Of a DNA stretch of 64,000 bases, positions 35,940-44,504 are shown in pieces; the stretch's first letter is position 1, and every line of letters begins with the position of its first letter. Location of the stretch: assembly GCA_905478325.1 (NCBI GenBank), contig CAJQIB010000028.1, positions 1 through 64,000 of the forward strand. Direction: 5' to 3'. Below the pieces are notes generated by a model. The model made no database searches and was not told the origin of the DNA. It saw nothing but the letters and a program-made list of their open reading frames with translations. The stretch comes from an uncultured Flavobacteriales bacterium. GTDB taxonomy: Bacteria > Bacteroidota > Bacteroidia > Flavobacteriales_D > Sanyastnellaceae. A program made the translations under genes and the position numbers.

Positions 35940-37358
35940 TCATTCAAATTCTGAAAGCGCACGTTTCAGTTGAGTTTGGGCATTGAGCCAGTCCAAAACA
36001 GCCGATAGACTATTGCCTTGGGCTTCGAGTAATTGATTGCGCGCTTGGGTCCACTCAAAGGAAGAGACCAAGCCTTCTTGGTAGGCCGAATACGTCTGGT
36101 CAAAAATTCGCTGTGCAATGGTCTCTGCGCTGGTACGATTTTGATATGCCATCATGGCCAATTCCAATGTCAGACGCGCGTTGTCAAATTCCATTTGAGT
36201 GGACTGGCGCAGTTGCTCCAATCCAATGATGGCTCGATCTTCCTGAATGCGTTTCTTCTCGACCTGTTGCTTTCCACCAAAACTCGTCCACAAGGGCATG
36301 CTAAAATTCACTCCCCACAACTGGATCGGGTACCAATTGCCATCGCTTTGGAAGAAGTTAAACGCGTCCCGCTGTGCGTTGCCTTGATTGGTGTAAAAAG
36401 CGGATACCTGAGGTAGACCTTTGGCCTGTTGGTTGCGCACGTCTAAACCCGCTAATTCAACATACGATTCCTGGAGTTGAATTCCTGGAAGCGAGCTCGC
36501 GTTGAAGGGTTGAGACAACAGTCCCAATCCCTTTACGCGACTCAACAGGTCCTCCAAAGAGTCCTCTAATATCAAGTCCATCGTGGGATCCACTCCCATC
36601 TGAAAGCGCAAGAGGGCTAACGTTAGCGGCACTTGAAGCTTTGCGGAAGACCATTCGAGTTCGAGTTCCTGAACGGCAAGTTCCAGCTGATCCACGGCGA
36701 TTTGATTGACAAACCCTTCGGAATACACTTGTTGCGTCTCCTTTAAGCTGGTTTGTACGAGCTCCAGCGCTTGTTCTAAAATAAGGGCGCCTTGAGCCGC
36801 CCCAAGCGCCACATGGTATGCCTGCGCAACCTGTTCTCGCACCTCATCCGCCGTTCGCTCAATGGATTGGTCCTTGGATTCAGCGTACAATTGAGCTGCG
36901 CGCAGGCCCACAAAATAGGATCCACTAAAAACCAATTGCGTGGCTTGAACTCCAACATTCGCTGTGTGGTTTTGACCAAATTGCAATTCAGACAGCGCAT
37001 TCGGATCAGATGGAGGTGCATTCAACGCAACGCCCGTTTCCTCTGCAACACCCGACAAAAAATCATTGAAATACGATGGCAGTCCGAACGCATCAGCCGG
37101 AACTACCTGCGTTGGGATGTCAATGTACTGGCTGTAGTCTGCTACCAAGTTAATTTGCGGCAAGCCCGAAGCGAGCAACTCCTTGACGTCTCGCTCAGCC
37201 TGGGCCTTATCAAGTCGAGCATACTGCATGGAGAAAGCCTGTTTCAGCGCGATGTCTTGGGCTTCGGCCAAAGTCACTTGAAGGGTCTTCGGGTTTTGGG
37301 CCGACGCGGTGCCACTGCAGAGTCCTATGAACAGGATAAAAATGAAGGAAAATCTCAT
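35940..37358 (-). CDS. TolC-family outer-membrane efflux protein
   Basis: TolC-like proteins form trimeric channels through the outer membrane and periplasm. The 472-residue protein has a signal peptide (RFSFIFILFIGLCSGTASAQ) and two duplicated outer-membrane efflux repeats (about 30-240 and 260-470) with long amphipathic helices, for example LAEAQDIALKQAFSMQYARLDK and TLELAMMAYQNRTSAETIAQRI. Its start overlaps the tetR stop by four bases (ATGA). In combination with the downstream adaptor and pump, it makes a complete tripartite system encoded as one operon. Confidence 0.93.
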   Translation of the reverse strand: MRFSFIFILFIGLCSGTASAQNPKTLQVTLAEAQDIALKQAFSMQYARLDKAQAERDVKELLASGLPQINLVADYSQYIDIPTQVVPADAFGLPSYFNDFLSGVAEETGVALNAPPSDPNALSELQFGQNHTANVGVQATQLVFSGSYFVGLRAAQLYAESKDQSIERTADEVREQVAQAYHVALGAAQGALILEQALELVQTSLKETQQVYSEGFVNQIAVDQLELAVQELELEWSSAKLQVPLTLALLRFQMGVDPTMDLILEDSLEDLLSRVKGLGLLSQPFNASSLPGIQLQESYVELAGLDVRNQQAKGLPQVSAFYTNQGNAQRDAFNFFQSDGNWYPIQLWGVNFSMPLWTSFGGKQQVEKKRIQEDRAIIGLEQLRQSTQMEFDNARLTLELAMMAYQNRTSAETIAQRIFDQTYSAYQEGLVSSFEWTQARNQLLEAQGNSLSAVLDWLNAQTQLKRALSEFE

Positions 37359-38005
37359 GATACGGGATGAAAGTCTGCTGCCAACTTGTTTTGCAAGTAG
37401 TCCAAACCCATAGGGCTTGAAATGGCATGGATGTGATACAAAGCCGATTGCAAATACAATTGAGCGATGGGCTTGTGATTCGATGTGTCTTGAGCCATTT
37501 CTCGAACAGTCGAGCTAATGGAAACGAGGAATTGTGCAGCGACCCCTGGATCTACTTCCTGGCGGTAAACACCCTCGTCCTGGCCTCTTTTTATGTTGCT
37601 CTCGACAGCGCCAAGTAAAATCGCATCCCTGCTATTGATCAGGTTTGAAAATGCAATGGGGTGGTACTTCTGAAGATCGTACAGAATACTCGGATGCATC
37701 TGTGATACGACCTGGTGCACATGCTTCATGATGCGCAATTCGCTATCAATGGCATTCCCCTCCGCGCTCGACGCCTCAGTAATAATGCTCTCCAACTCCA
37801 AGCAATGTTGCTCCATTCCCAACTGAATCAACTCTTTTTTGTCTTGAAAGTGCTTATAAAGCGTCTTCTTAGAGACTCCCAATTCTCGAGCCAAATCCTC
37901 CATGTTGACGGACTTGATGCCGCAGCGCAAGAATACAGCCATGGCTTTTTTCACCAAGTCTTTTGCAGCTTCTTGCAGCAAATTGAATGCGGGACACGTG
38001 TTCAT
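37355..38005 (-). CDS. TetR-family transcriptional regulator
   Basis: The 216-residue protein has an N-terminal helix-turn-helix domain (about 12-60, RCGIKSVNMEDLARELGVSKKTLYKHFQDKKELI), the classic TetR signature, and a helical C-terminal ligand-binding domain. It is the first gene of the efflux operon, overlapping tolC by four bases. This implies it represses its own operon and is released by a pump substrate; that is an inference from layout. TACTTTTG lies 8 nt before the ATG, and a perfect 12-bp palindrome overlaps the box and the start, a good operator candidate. Confidence 0.93.
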   Translation of the reverse strand: MNTCPAFNLLQEAAKDLVKKAMAVFLRCGIKSVNMEDLARELGVSKKTLYKHFQDKKELIQLGMEQHCLELESIITEASSAEGNAIDSELRIMKHVHQVVSQMHPSILYDLQKYHPIAFSNLINSRDAILLGAVESNIKRGQDEGVYRQEVDPGVAAQFLVSISSTVREMAQDTSNHKPIAQLYLQSALYHIHAISSPMGLDYLQNKLAADFHPVS

Positions 38006-38016
38006 TGCGGCCGCAA
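38005..38016. promoter_or_regulatory. Palindrome at the tetR start, candidate operator
   Basis: TTGCGGCCGCAA is a perfect 12-bp palindrome. It overlaps the 3' end of the TACTTTTG box and the first base of the ATG, placing it where a repressor would block the promoter. Confidence 0.45.
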
Positions 38017-38021
38017 AAGTA
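38014..38021 (-). promoter_or_regulatory. -7 promoter element for the tetR-efflux operon
   Basis: TACTTTTG on the minus strand matches TAnnTTTG and ends 8 nt before the tetR ATG. A TTG lies 14 nt upstream, somewhat closer than the usual -33 spacing. Confidence 0.5.
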
Positions 38022-38038
38022 CTACCATATGTCTACAA

Positions 38039-38069
38039 TGGAAACGAAAAGTGTGTTAAAACGTTTCCA
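38039..38069. repeat. Inverted repeat TGGAAACG-15 nt-CGTTTCCA between hutU and tetR
   Basis: Two perfect 8-bp arms are separated by 15 nt. The repeat lies just after the hutU stop and over the expected upstream region of the tetR promoter. It could be a weak hutU terminator (no T-tract) or a second regulator site. Confidence 0.45.
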
Positions 38070-38074
38070 ACAAG

Positions 38075-40105
38075 TCAATCAAAGGCTTGGTCAATGACCG
38101 CGTCTGAGGCGTGTTGAGCCACGGTGACTTGCAATAACGGCTCGCGTTCCATGGCCCGTTGGATGGCCCATTCTGCCCCTTTATTTCGCGCCCAACTTCG
38201 ACGCGCGATGCCATTGTTGACGTCCCAATGCAGCATCGCTTTCAGTCGCCGTTCAGCATCTGAACTTCCGTCGATGACCATGCCAAACCCGCCATTCACA
38301 ACTTCTCCCCAACCAACACCGCCTCCGTTGTGCAGCGAAATCCACGTCGCTCCGCGGAACGCATCACCCGCAAAGTTCTGCACCGCCATGTCGGCTGTAA
38401 ACGCCGATCCATCATAGATGTTGGACGTCTCCCGATACGGCGAATCTGTGCCGCTGACATCATGGTGATCTCGGCCCAACACCACCGGCCCTTTCAATCG
38501 ACCGTCCGCAATGGCGTCATTGAATGCTTTCGCGATGAGCATGCGGCCTTCTGCGTCGGCGTAAAGAATGCGGGCTTGAGAGCCAACAACCAGCCGATTT
38601 GCTTTTGCTCCTTGAATCCAGCGGATATTGTCCTCCATCTGCTGACGAATTTCAGCGGGTGCCTCTTTCATGAGTGCTTCCAATACGTCGCAAGCGATGC
38701 CATCGGTCACTTCCAAATCCGCAGGATCTCCACTTCCACACACCCAACGAAACGGTCCAAACCCAAAATCAAAACACATCGGACCCATGATATCCTGGAC
38801 ATAGCTTGGATATCGAAATTCAAGCCCACTTGGAGCCATCACGTCTGCTCCTGCGCGCGATGCCTCCAATAAAAAAGCATTGCCATAATCAAAGAAGTAC
38901 GTACCGCGTGCCGTGTGCTTGTTGACCGCTGCAGCATGACGAACCAAGGAGGCTTTCACGCAGGCTTCAAATTTTTCAGGGTCATGCGCCATCATCTCGT
39001 TGGCTTCTTCAAACTCCAATCCCATGGGGTAGTATCCACCTGCCCAAGGATTGTGTAGGGATGTCTGGTCTGAACCCAGGTCCACAAAAACCTGGGCCTC
39101 ATCAAATGCTTCCCACACATCCACGACATTGCCGATGTAGGCATACGATTCTGCGCGTTTTGCCAAAACAGAGGCTTTCACTTGCGTGACCAAGTCGTTC
39201 ACATCTTCAATCAAATGATCCACCCACCCTTGTTCGTGACGCTTGCGCGCTGCGACCGGATTGACCTCAGCTGTGACGCTGACGACACCCGCAATATTGC
39301 CTGCTTTGGGTTGAGCGCCGCTCATCCCACCCAATCCGGCGGTTACGAATAGTTTACCTGCTGTTCCTGTACCTGTTTTGTCGTTCATACGAACGGCATT
39401 GAGCACCGTGATGGTCGTACCGTGAACGATGCCTTGAGGGCCGATGTACATGTAAGACCCTGCTGTCATTTGACCGTACTGTGAAACGCCCATCGCGTTC
39501 ATACGCTCCCAATCATCTGGCTTCGAGTAGTTTGGAATAACCATGCCATTGGTAGCAACAACGCGCGGAGCTTCCTTATTGGAAGGAAACAACCCCATGG
39601 GGTGTCCACTGTAAATCGCCAACGTCTGCTCTTCCGTCATTTCGCTGAGATACCGCATGGTCAAGCGGTATTGTGCCCAATTCTGGAAAACACCACCGTT
39701 CCCGCCATATGTAATCAACTCATCGGGGTGTTGAGCCACTGCGGGGTCCAGATTGTTCTGGATCATCAACATGATTCCTGCAGCTTGGGTACAACGAGAT
39801 GGATAGCTCTCGATGGGCCGCGCGTGCATGGAGTAGGTCGGCTTCAAACGGTACATGTATATCCGTCCAAAGTCTTTGAGTTCTTGAGCAAATTCTGGGG
39901 CCAACACTTCGTGCTGATCCGATGGAAAATAACGCAACGCATTGCGCAACGCCAGTTTTTTCTCTACGGCCGTCAGGATGTCCTTTCGAACGGGCGCGTG
40001 GCTCCATTCATCTGACCGCGCTTTAAAAGCGGGCAATTCCGAAGGAATTCCCTCTGCAATAGCCGCATGAAACGCTTGATTGGTTGTACTCGATTCGTGC
40101 TTCAT
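38075..40105 (-). CDS. hutU: Urocanate hydratase
   Basis: Urocanase converts urocanate to imidazolone propionate, the second step of histidine breakdown, using tightly bound NAD. The 676-residue protein is of the long Bacteroidota type. It shows SYPSRCTQAAGIMLMIQNNLDP, YGGNGGVFQNWAQYRLTMRYL, GAAG-like and PQGIVHGTTITVLNA segments, the catalytic region GPFRWVCGSGDP, and VVLGRDHHDVSGTDSPYRETS. No other hut gene (hutH, hutI) lies in the window. The start overlaps the stop of a 53-codon upstream gene (ATGA), so hutU is translated by coupling and shares its TAAATTTG promoter. Confidence 0.96.
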   Translation of the reverse strand: MKHESSTTNQAFHAAIAEGIPSELPAFKARSDEWSHAPVRKDILTAVEKKLALRNALRYFPSDQHEVLAPEFAQELKDFGRIYMYRLKPTYSMHARPIESYPSRCTQAAGIMLMIQNNLDPAVAQHPDELITYGGNGGVFQNWAQYRLTMRYLSEMTEEQTLAIYSGHPMGLFPSNKEAPRVVATNGMVIPNYSKPDDWERMNAMGVSQYGQMTAGSYMYIGPQGIVHGTTITVLNAVRMNDKTGTGTAGKLFVTAGLGGMSGAQPKAGNIAGVVSVTAEVNPVAARKRHEQGWVDHLIEDVNDLVTQVKASVLAKRAESYAYIGNVVDVWEAFDEAQVFVDLGSDQTSLHNPWAGGYYPMGLEFEEANEMMAHDPEKFEACVKASLVRHAAAVNKHTARGTYFFDYGNAFLLEASRAGADVMAPSGLEFRYPSYVQDIMGPMCFDFGFGPFRWVCGSGDPADLEVTDGIACDVLEALMKEAPAEIRQQMEDNIRWIQGAKANRLVVGSQARILYADAEGRMLIAKAFNDAIADGRLKGPVVLGRDHHDVSGTDSPYRETSNIYDGSAFTADMAVQNFAGDAFRGATWISLHNGGGVGWGEVVNGGFGMVIDGSSDAERRLKAMLHWDVNNGIARRSWARNKGAEWAIQRAMEREPLLQVTVAQHASDAVIDQAFD

Positions 40106-40263
40106 CCTTTGTTCGTTTTTCCCGTGCGTTTATCATAGCCGAATGGACAATGTTTGCATCCACTCAAACAACAATGACCCCGCTTGAGGTGGTATTGTTC
40201 CGTGAACACCACAAATCCTTCCGGACTGTGATAAAAATCTCCTGGTTCCAAATCGTCCCGCAT
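40102..40263 (-). CDS. Small cysteine-rich protein, DUF5522-like
   Basis: This is a 53-residue protein beginning MRDDLEPGDFYHSPEGFVVFT. It contains a compact motif, HLKRGHCCLSGCKHCPFGYDK, with four cysteines arranged CC-x3-C-x2-C, which suggests metal binding. I recognise this as the DUF5522-type protein widespread in Bacteroidota; its function is unknown. It is real rather than chance because the motif matches the family closely, an exact TAAATTTG box ends 4 nt before the ATG, and its stop overlaps the hutU start as ATGA. The start is 18 bp from the divergent PLP-enzyme start. Confidence 0.85.
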   Translation of the reverse strand: MRDDLEPGDFYHSPEGFVVFTEQYHLKRGHCCLSGCKHCPFGYDKRTGKTNKG

Positions 40264-40267
40264 GTTG

Positions 40268-40275
40268 CAAATTTA
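40268..40275 (-). promoter_or_regulatory. -7 promoter element for the DUF5522-like gene and hutU
   Basis: TAAATTTG on the minus strand matches TAnnTTTG exactly and ends 4 nt (CAAC) before the ATG at 40263. Confidence 0.6.
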
Positions 40276-40281
40276 CCATCT

Positions 40282-41250
40282 ATGAAGTCGACTGACATCC
40301 CCACATGGCCCCAACCTAAAACTGAGCGTGTCAATTGGTCTGTTTCAGAGCATGCTGGCGTGGATTTGTGGGTGCGCCGTTTGGATGCCATTCCTGGGCC
40401 TTCCCCAGGAAACAAAGCCTGGAAACTTCACTGGCATTTAGAAAAAGCACAGCAAACCGTTTCCAAGTCCCTCCTCACTTTTGGAGGGCCCTGGTCCAAT
40501 CACCTCCATGCCGTTGCAGCCGCTGGTCGCGTTCGAGGCATCCGAACCATTGGCGTTGTCCGAGGGGAGCGCCCCTCAAATGAAGAAGACCTCACGGCGA
40601 CCTTGCGCGATTGCGAAGCATGGGGGATGATATTGTTTTTCGTGAGCCGCGCTGAATATGCTGAAAAGCACACTGATTTTTTCAAGGCTTGGCTGCGTGA
40701 TCAGTTTGGTAACCCCTGGGTTGTTCCTGAAGGAGGAGCCGATGCTTGGGGGGTCATGGGAAGTCAAAAACTCATAGAACCCGATGACATCAATACCCCT
40801 TGGGATGCCATTTTAGTGGCTGCTGGAACCGGCACTACGGCCGCCGGAATGGCCCTTGGGCTCAGGGGATCGTGCCCTTTAATTGTTTGCAGTGCCTTGA
40901 AAGGATGGAAGCCTTTGGAAGCGATTCAAACGTTGATTCAATCCACAGTCAATGATGGCCTTTGGGCTGACGATTTGCTTGGGAATATCGCGTCATGGGA
41001 AGATGCGCATGAGGGTGGGTTTGCAAAACAATCGCCTGAATTGATGACATGCATGAACGCCTGGGAAGACGAAACACACATTGAATTGGATGCCGTGTAT
41101 ACCGGAAAACTTGTGCTCGCACTGAAGCGGCGATTGGAAATGGACCTGGTCAACCGTCCCGCATTTTTATCTCGAGGTGCTCGAATCTTGATGCTTCACA
41201 GTGGCGGATTGCAAGGAAATCGATCTTGGAAAACGAAATACAAGCGTTGA
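40282..41250 (+). CDS. PLP-dependent enzyme, D-cysteine desulfhydrase / ACC deaminase family
   Basis: This 322-residue protein belongs to fold-type II PLP enzymes. The PLP lysine lies in PGPSPGNKAWKLHW (about residue 49), the substrate/PLP loop is FGGPWSNHLHAVAAAG (about 73-88), and the phosphate-binding glycine cluster is AAGTGTTAAGM (about 173-183). These match the D-cysteine desulfhydrase and 1-aminocyclopropane-1-carboxylate deaminase family. In Bacteroidota members the true substrate is usually unknown. The start at 40282 is used because the frame upstream overlaps the small gene on the other strand. Its promoter was not identified and must lie within that small gene. Confidence 0.85.
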   Translation: MKSTDIPTWPQPKTERVNWSVSEHAGVDLWVRRLDAIPGPSPGNKAWKLHWHLEKAQQTVSKSLLTFGGPWSNHLHAVAAAGRVRGIRTIGVVRGERPSNEEDLTATLRDCEAWGMILFFVSRAEYAEKHTDFFKAWLRDQFGNPWVVPEGGADAWGVMGSQKLIEPDDINTPWDAILVAAGTGTTAAGMALGLRGSCPLIVCSALKGWKPLEAIQTLIQSTVNDGLWADDLLGNIASWEDAHEGGFAKQSPELMTCMNAWEDETHIELDAVYTGKLVLALKRRLEMDLVNRPAFLSRGARILMLHSGGLQGNRSWKTKYKR

Positions 41251-41274
41251 GGCGCACCGTGCTGCTCCGCGCAC

Positions 41275-41282
41275 TAAATTTG
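41275..41282 (+). promoter_or_regulatory. -7 promoter element for purF
   Basis: TAAATTTG matches TAnnTTTG and lies 38 nt before the purF ATG at 41321. A TTG at 41247-41249 is 25 nt upstream. Confidence 0.5.
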
Positions 41283-41320
41283 GCACTCATCATCCACCAA
41301 GACCTCTTTTTTCGCATTCT

Positions 41321-43216
41321 ATGAGTGATTTCCTTCAGCACGAATGTGGCATCGCAATGATGCGGCTTAAGAAGCCTTTGCAGCATTACATTGACAAGTA
41401 TGGCACCGCGTTTTACGGTCTCAATAAGATGTACCTGCTTATGGAAAAGCAGCACAACCGAGGTCAGGATGGTGCGGGATTGGCCAACATCAAATTGGAT
41501 GTCCCCGCTGGAAGCCGGTACATCTCGCGGGTCCGTTCCGTAGACTCCCGCCCTATTCATGATGTGTTTTCGCGCATTATGCCTCGATTTGAGGGCTTGA
41601 CCACCGAACAACTCCAAGACGCTGAATTCCTACAACGCGAGTTTGCCTTTACCGGGGAATTGTTTTTAGCGCATCTGCGTTACGGCACCTATGGAAAAAA
41701 CGAAGTGGAGAACTGCCACCCTTTTCTCCGTCAAAATAACTGGAGGACACGAAACTTGGTGGTGGCCGGCAACTTCAACATGACCAATACAGATGAGCTT
41801 TTCCAAAAGCTTGTCGCGTTGGGACAGCACCCGAAGGAGGAGGCCGATACCGTCACCATCTTGGAGCGCATTGGTCACTTCCTCGATGAGGAAAATCAAC
41901 TGCTTTTTGACAAGCTAAAGAAGGACGGTATTGACGATCATCGCGAAATCAGCGCACGCATTGGCGAGTCGCTTGATGTTCAGAAAATACTTACACATGC
42001 GGCCAATTCATTGGATGGCGGGTATGTCATGTGCGGTCTCATTGGACATGGCGATGCCTTTGTCATGCGCGACCCCAATGGAATTCGACCTGCGTTCTGG
42101 TTTGAAGATGATGAGGTTGTCGTGGTGGCCAGTGAGCGCCCAGTCATCCAAACAGCTTTTAACTTGTCAGCAGATCAGATCCAAGAGGTCGCCCCTGGAC
42201 ATGCGTTGATTATCAAGCGTGACGGTTCTGTTTCCATGCCTCAGGTGAAACAACCGGGCGAGCAGAAATCGTGCAGTTTTGAGCGGATTTATTTCAGCCG
42301 AGGAAACGACGCATCCATTTACAACGAGCGCAAGGCTTTGGGACGGTATTTGGTCCCGAAGATTTTGGAGGCTGTGGAACACGATCTAGAACATACCGTC
42401 ACCAGTTTCATTCCAAACACCGCTGAAGTTTCATTCTATGGCCTCATCAAGGGAATGGAGGACTACCTCAACCAAGCCAAGATTGCGCGCATCATTGGGT
42501 TGGGTTCAAATCCGAATCCTGGAGAAATCCAAGACATCCTGAGTGAACGCATGCGCATCGAAAAGGTCGCCATCAAGGATGCGAAGTTGCGCACGTTCAT
42601 TACAGAGGATGCCAACCGCGATGACCTGGTGGCGCACGTTTATGACATCGCTTATGGCACTGTTGAAGCGGGAGTTGATAATTTGGTTGTGATTGATGAC
42701 AGCATCGTTCGTGGAACCACGCTGAAAAAATCCATTCTGAGGATCTTAGATCGCTTGGGTCCAAAACGCATCGTCGTCGCGTCCAGCGCTCCGCAAATCC
42801 GATACCCCGATTGCTATGGCATTGACATGGCCCGGATGGGTGACTTCATTGCTTTCCAAGCAGCTGTTAGCTTGATTAAGAAACGCGGATTGGAACACAT
42901 TCTAACGGAAACCCTTGCTGCATGCAAAGCACAGGTTGAATTACCGAAAGAAGACAACGTCAACCAGGTTAAAGCGGTTTACGACCCCTTTACTCCCGAA
43001 GAAATCAGTGAGGAAATTTCATTGCTGCTGACACCGGTAGGGATGAAAGCGGAAGTCAAAATCGTCTATCAAAGCATTGAAGGACTCCATGCCTCTTGCC
43101 CTGACCACACCGGTGACTGGTACTTCACTGGTGATTTTCCGACACCCGGCGGTCACAAAGTCGTAAACCGGGCGTTTGTGTATTACATGGAAGGCCGGAG
43201 CGAACGGGCCTACTAA
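41321..43216 (+). CDS. purF: Amidophosphoribosyltransferase
   Basis: PurF makes phosphoribosylamine from PRPP and glutamine, the first step of purine synthesis. The 631-residue protein has an N-terminal glutaminase domain whose catalytic Cys is in HECGIAMMRL (Cys9), with EKQHNRGQDGAG and HLRYGTYG. The C-terminal phosphoribosyltransferase domain has the PRPP loop VVIDDSIVRGTT and SSAPQIRYPDCYGID. The N-terminus of about eight residues before the Cys and the overall length are typical of Bacteroidota. The ATG at 41321 is chosen for that reason; the open frame upstream is not PurF-like. Its stop is one base from that of the convergent T9SS gene. Confidence 0.96.
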   Translation: MSDFLQHECGIAMMRLKKPLQHYIDKYGTAFYGLNKMYLLMEKQHNRGQDGAGLANIKLDVPAGSRYISRVRSVDSRPIHDVFSRIMPRFEGLTTEQLQDAEFLQREFAFTGELFLAHLRYGTYGKNEVENCHPFLRQNNWRTRNLVVAGNFNMTNTDELFQKLVALGQHPKEEADTVTILERIGHFLDEENQLLFDKLKKDGIDDHREISARIGESLDVQKILTHAANSLDGGYVMCGLIGHGDAFVMRDPNGIRPAFWFEDDEVVVVASERPVIQTAFNLSADQIQEVAPGHALIIKRDGSVSMPQVKQPGEQKSCSFERIYFSRGNDASIYNERKALGRYLVPKILEAVEHDLEHTVTSFIPNTAEVSFYGLIKGMEDYLNQAKIARIIGLGSNPNPGEIQDILSERMRIEKVAIKDAKLRTFITEDANRDDLVAHVYDIAYGTVEAGVDNLVVIDDSIVRGTTLKKSILRILDRLGPKRIVVASSAPQIRYPDCYGIDMARMGDFIAFQAAVSLIKKRGLEHILTETLAACKAQVELPKEDNVNQVKAVYDPFTPEEISEEISLLLTPVGMKAEVKIVYQSIEGLHASCPDHTGDWYFTGDFPTPGGHKVVNRAFVYYMEGRSERAY

Positions 43217-43217
43217 C

Positions 43218-44204
43218 TCAATGCGCGATCACCAGGCGTTGCGCTTGTTCTGTGCGGCTTGAGCGCACGAGATAAACACCTTCTGCGAGTCCGCTGACAT
43301 CCATATTCAAGGATGGTTGGCCAAAAGTGAATTGACTTTGCATCACGAGCGTACCGTCCATCGACACCACTTCAATGGTTTCTGAAGACAATCCAGTGCT
43401 TCGAAAAAAGGTAACCGCGTCTGAAGCAGGGTTGGGCATCATGCCCCATGTCGGCAATGAAGTAACCTCTTCTATTCCGAGCACATAGCTATCCATCCAT
43501 ATGCTGTAGTCATAAGAATTCGAGACAGGAGTGCCACCAACCGGAACATCGTAGGTCGAGACTTGCACCGCTCCCATAAGTGCAAAGGCGTAATCGCTCG
43601 ATATTAAAGCATCCGACTCAACAGTGAGTTCCAACGTTCCCGCGAAAGTCGAGTCCAAAAGCACTTCTGTTGAATGAATGTGATACACATCCTCATACAC
43701 TTCTCCGCCGGGCAATGTCAATGAACCGGATGACAGGCATTCGGACACGATTGATCCCGTTCTATAAATGGTAATTCCCGCCGCCCCGAATTCTGCGAGA
43801 TACGTGTCTGGCCAAGATTCTCCCACAGCAAAAGGATACGGCAGAGCAACAGCAGGGTCGGAATAGATCACAACCAAAGTACCATCGGTACCCCCATGGA
43901 ACGCGGCATTATCATCAAAAGAATAGTATGTATCCTCATCTCCATCATCTATTACATAGGTGGCGTTGGGAAAGGACTTGCCCAATGAAGAACTTGCTGC
44001 ATCGCCAATGCTAAACCCAAGCGACTGCTCAGGCAACAGCGCACTGAAGTCCCAATTCTGATTGGAGGTTCCCGTGTCCTCAATGACCACATAAGCTCCA
44101 AGCATCCGTATTGTCGATTCACCCGCTTCAATCGGTGGCGACATCAATTGAGCACTCAAAGCCACGGGTAGAAAGAGAAGAATGGCGGCTATGTGTCGAA
44201 TCAT
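43218..44204 (-). CDS. Secreted protein with T9SS type A C-terminal sorting domain
   Basis: The 328-residue protein has a signal peptide (IRHIAAILLFLPVALSAQ), a beta-rich middle of unrecognised family with many short Ser/Thr/Asp strands, and a C-terminal sorting domain (about 255-328): WGMMPNPASDAVTF, IEVVSMDGTLVM, LNMDVSGLAEGVYLVRS. The domain directs secretion and lipopolysaccharide anchoring by the type IX system. I chose the ATG at 44204, since the frame upstream runs through the tRNA-Leu gene. The ligand or activity of the middle region is unknown. Confidence 0.85.
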   Translation of the reverse strand: MIRHIAAILLFLPVALSAQLMSPPIEAGESTIRMLGAYVVIEDTGTSNQNWDFSALLPEQSLGFSIGDAASSSLGKSFPNATYVIDDGDEDTYYSFDDNAAFHGGTDGTLVVIYSDPAVALPYPFAVGESWPDTYLAEFGAAGITIYRTGSIVSECLSSGSLTLPGGEVYEDVYHIHSTEVLLDSTFAGTLELTVESDALISSDYAFALMGAVQVSTYDVPVGGTPVSNSYDYSIWMDSYVLGIEEVTSLPTWGMMPNPASDAVTFFRSTGLSSETIEVVSMDGTLVMQSQFTFGQPSLNMDVSGLAEGVYLVRSSRTEQAQRLVIAH

Positions 44205-44229
44205 GACTTGAACGTTAAGGGGTTGGGTC

Positions 44230-44237
44230 CAAATATA
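44230..44237 (-). promoter_or_regulatory. -7 promoter element for the T9SS type A gene
   Basis: TATATTTG on the minus strand matches TAnnTTTG and ends 25 nt before the ATG at 44204. No convincing TTG lies in the usual position. Confidence 0.5.
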
Positions 44238-44291
44238 CCGACATGAAACCCTGAATTTATTGATTCGAATGCCTAAAAGGCCTTCAACAGA

Positions 44292-44318
44292 AAAGCGCCT
44301 CCACAAGGGAAGCGCTTT
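44292..44318 (-). terminator. Rho-independent terminator after tRNA-Leu
   Basis: An 11-bp stem (AAAGCGCTTCC with GGAGGCGCTTT on the minus strand, one G-T wobble) with a 5-nt loop lies 10 nt after the tRNA 3' end and is followed by TTCTGTT. It ends the tRNA transcript and insulates the T9SS gene. Confidence 0.7.
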
Positions 44319-44328
44319 ACATTGTTTG

Positions 44329-44410
44329 TACCCGGAGTGGGAATCGAACCCACACTCCTTTCGGAACACGAGTTTGAGTCGTGCGCGTCTACCAGTTCCG
44401 CCATCCGGGC
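44329..44410 (-). tRNA. tRNA-Leu(CAA)
   Basis: The minus strand folds into a complete 82-nt class II tRNA. The acceptor stem is GCCCGGA paired with TCCGGGT (one G-T pair) and discriminator A, and the D arm is GCG..CGC. The anticodon stem is CACGA/TCGTG with loop CTCAAAC, giving anticodon CAA for UUG codons. A long variable arm with a TTCC/GGAG-type stem is typical of tRNA-Leu, and the T arm is GTGGG-TTCGATT-CCCAC. CCA is not encoded. Confidence 0.95.
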
Positions 44411-44419
44411 AAGGGTCGA

Positions 44420-44452
44420 CAAAAATAGTAAAGGATTCGTAGCAATCTGCAA
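44420..44452 (-). promoter_or_regulatory. Promoter of tRNA-Leu
   Basis: On the minus strand a TTG (-33) is followed after 22 nt by TATTTTTG (44420-44427), 9 nt before the tRNA 5' end. Both elements and their spacing fit the Bacteroidota consensus, making this the best-supported promoter in the window. Confidence 0.7.
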
Positions 44453-44504
44453 TTATCTGCACGTTCTTCGCGCGGCGAAACGTTTACCCCTTCGCAAGAC
44501 ACCC

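Noticed and set aside
43218-44462. A longer minus-strand frame for the T9SS type A protein
   Set aside because: It runs through the complete tRNA-Leu gene and its terminator; a signal peptide starts at 44204.
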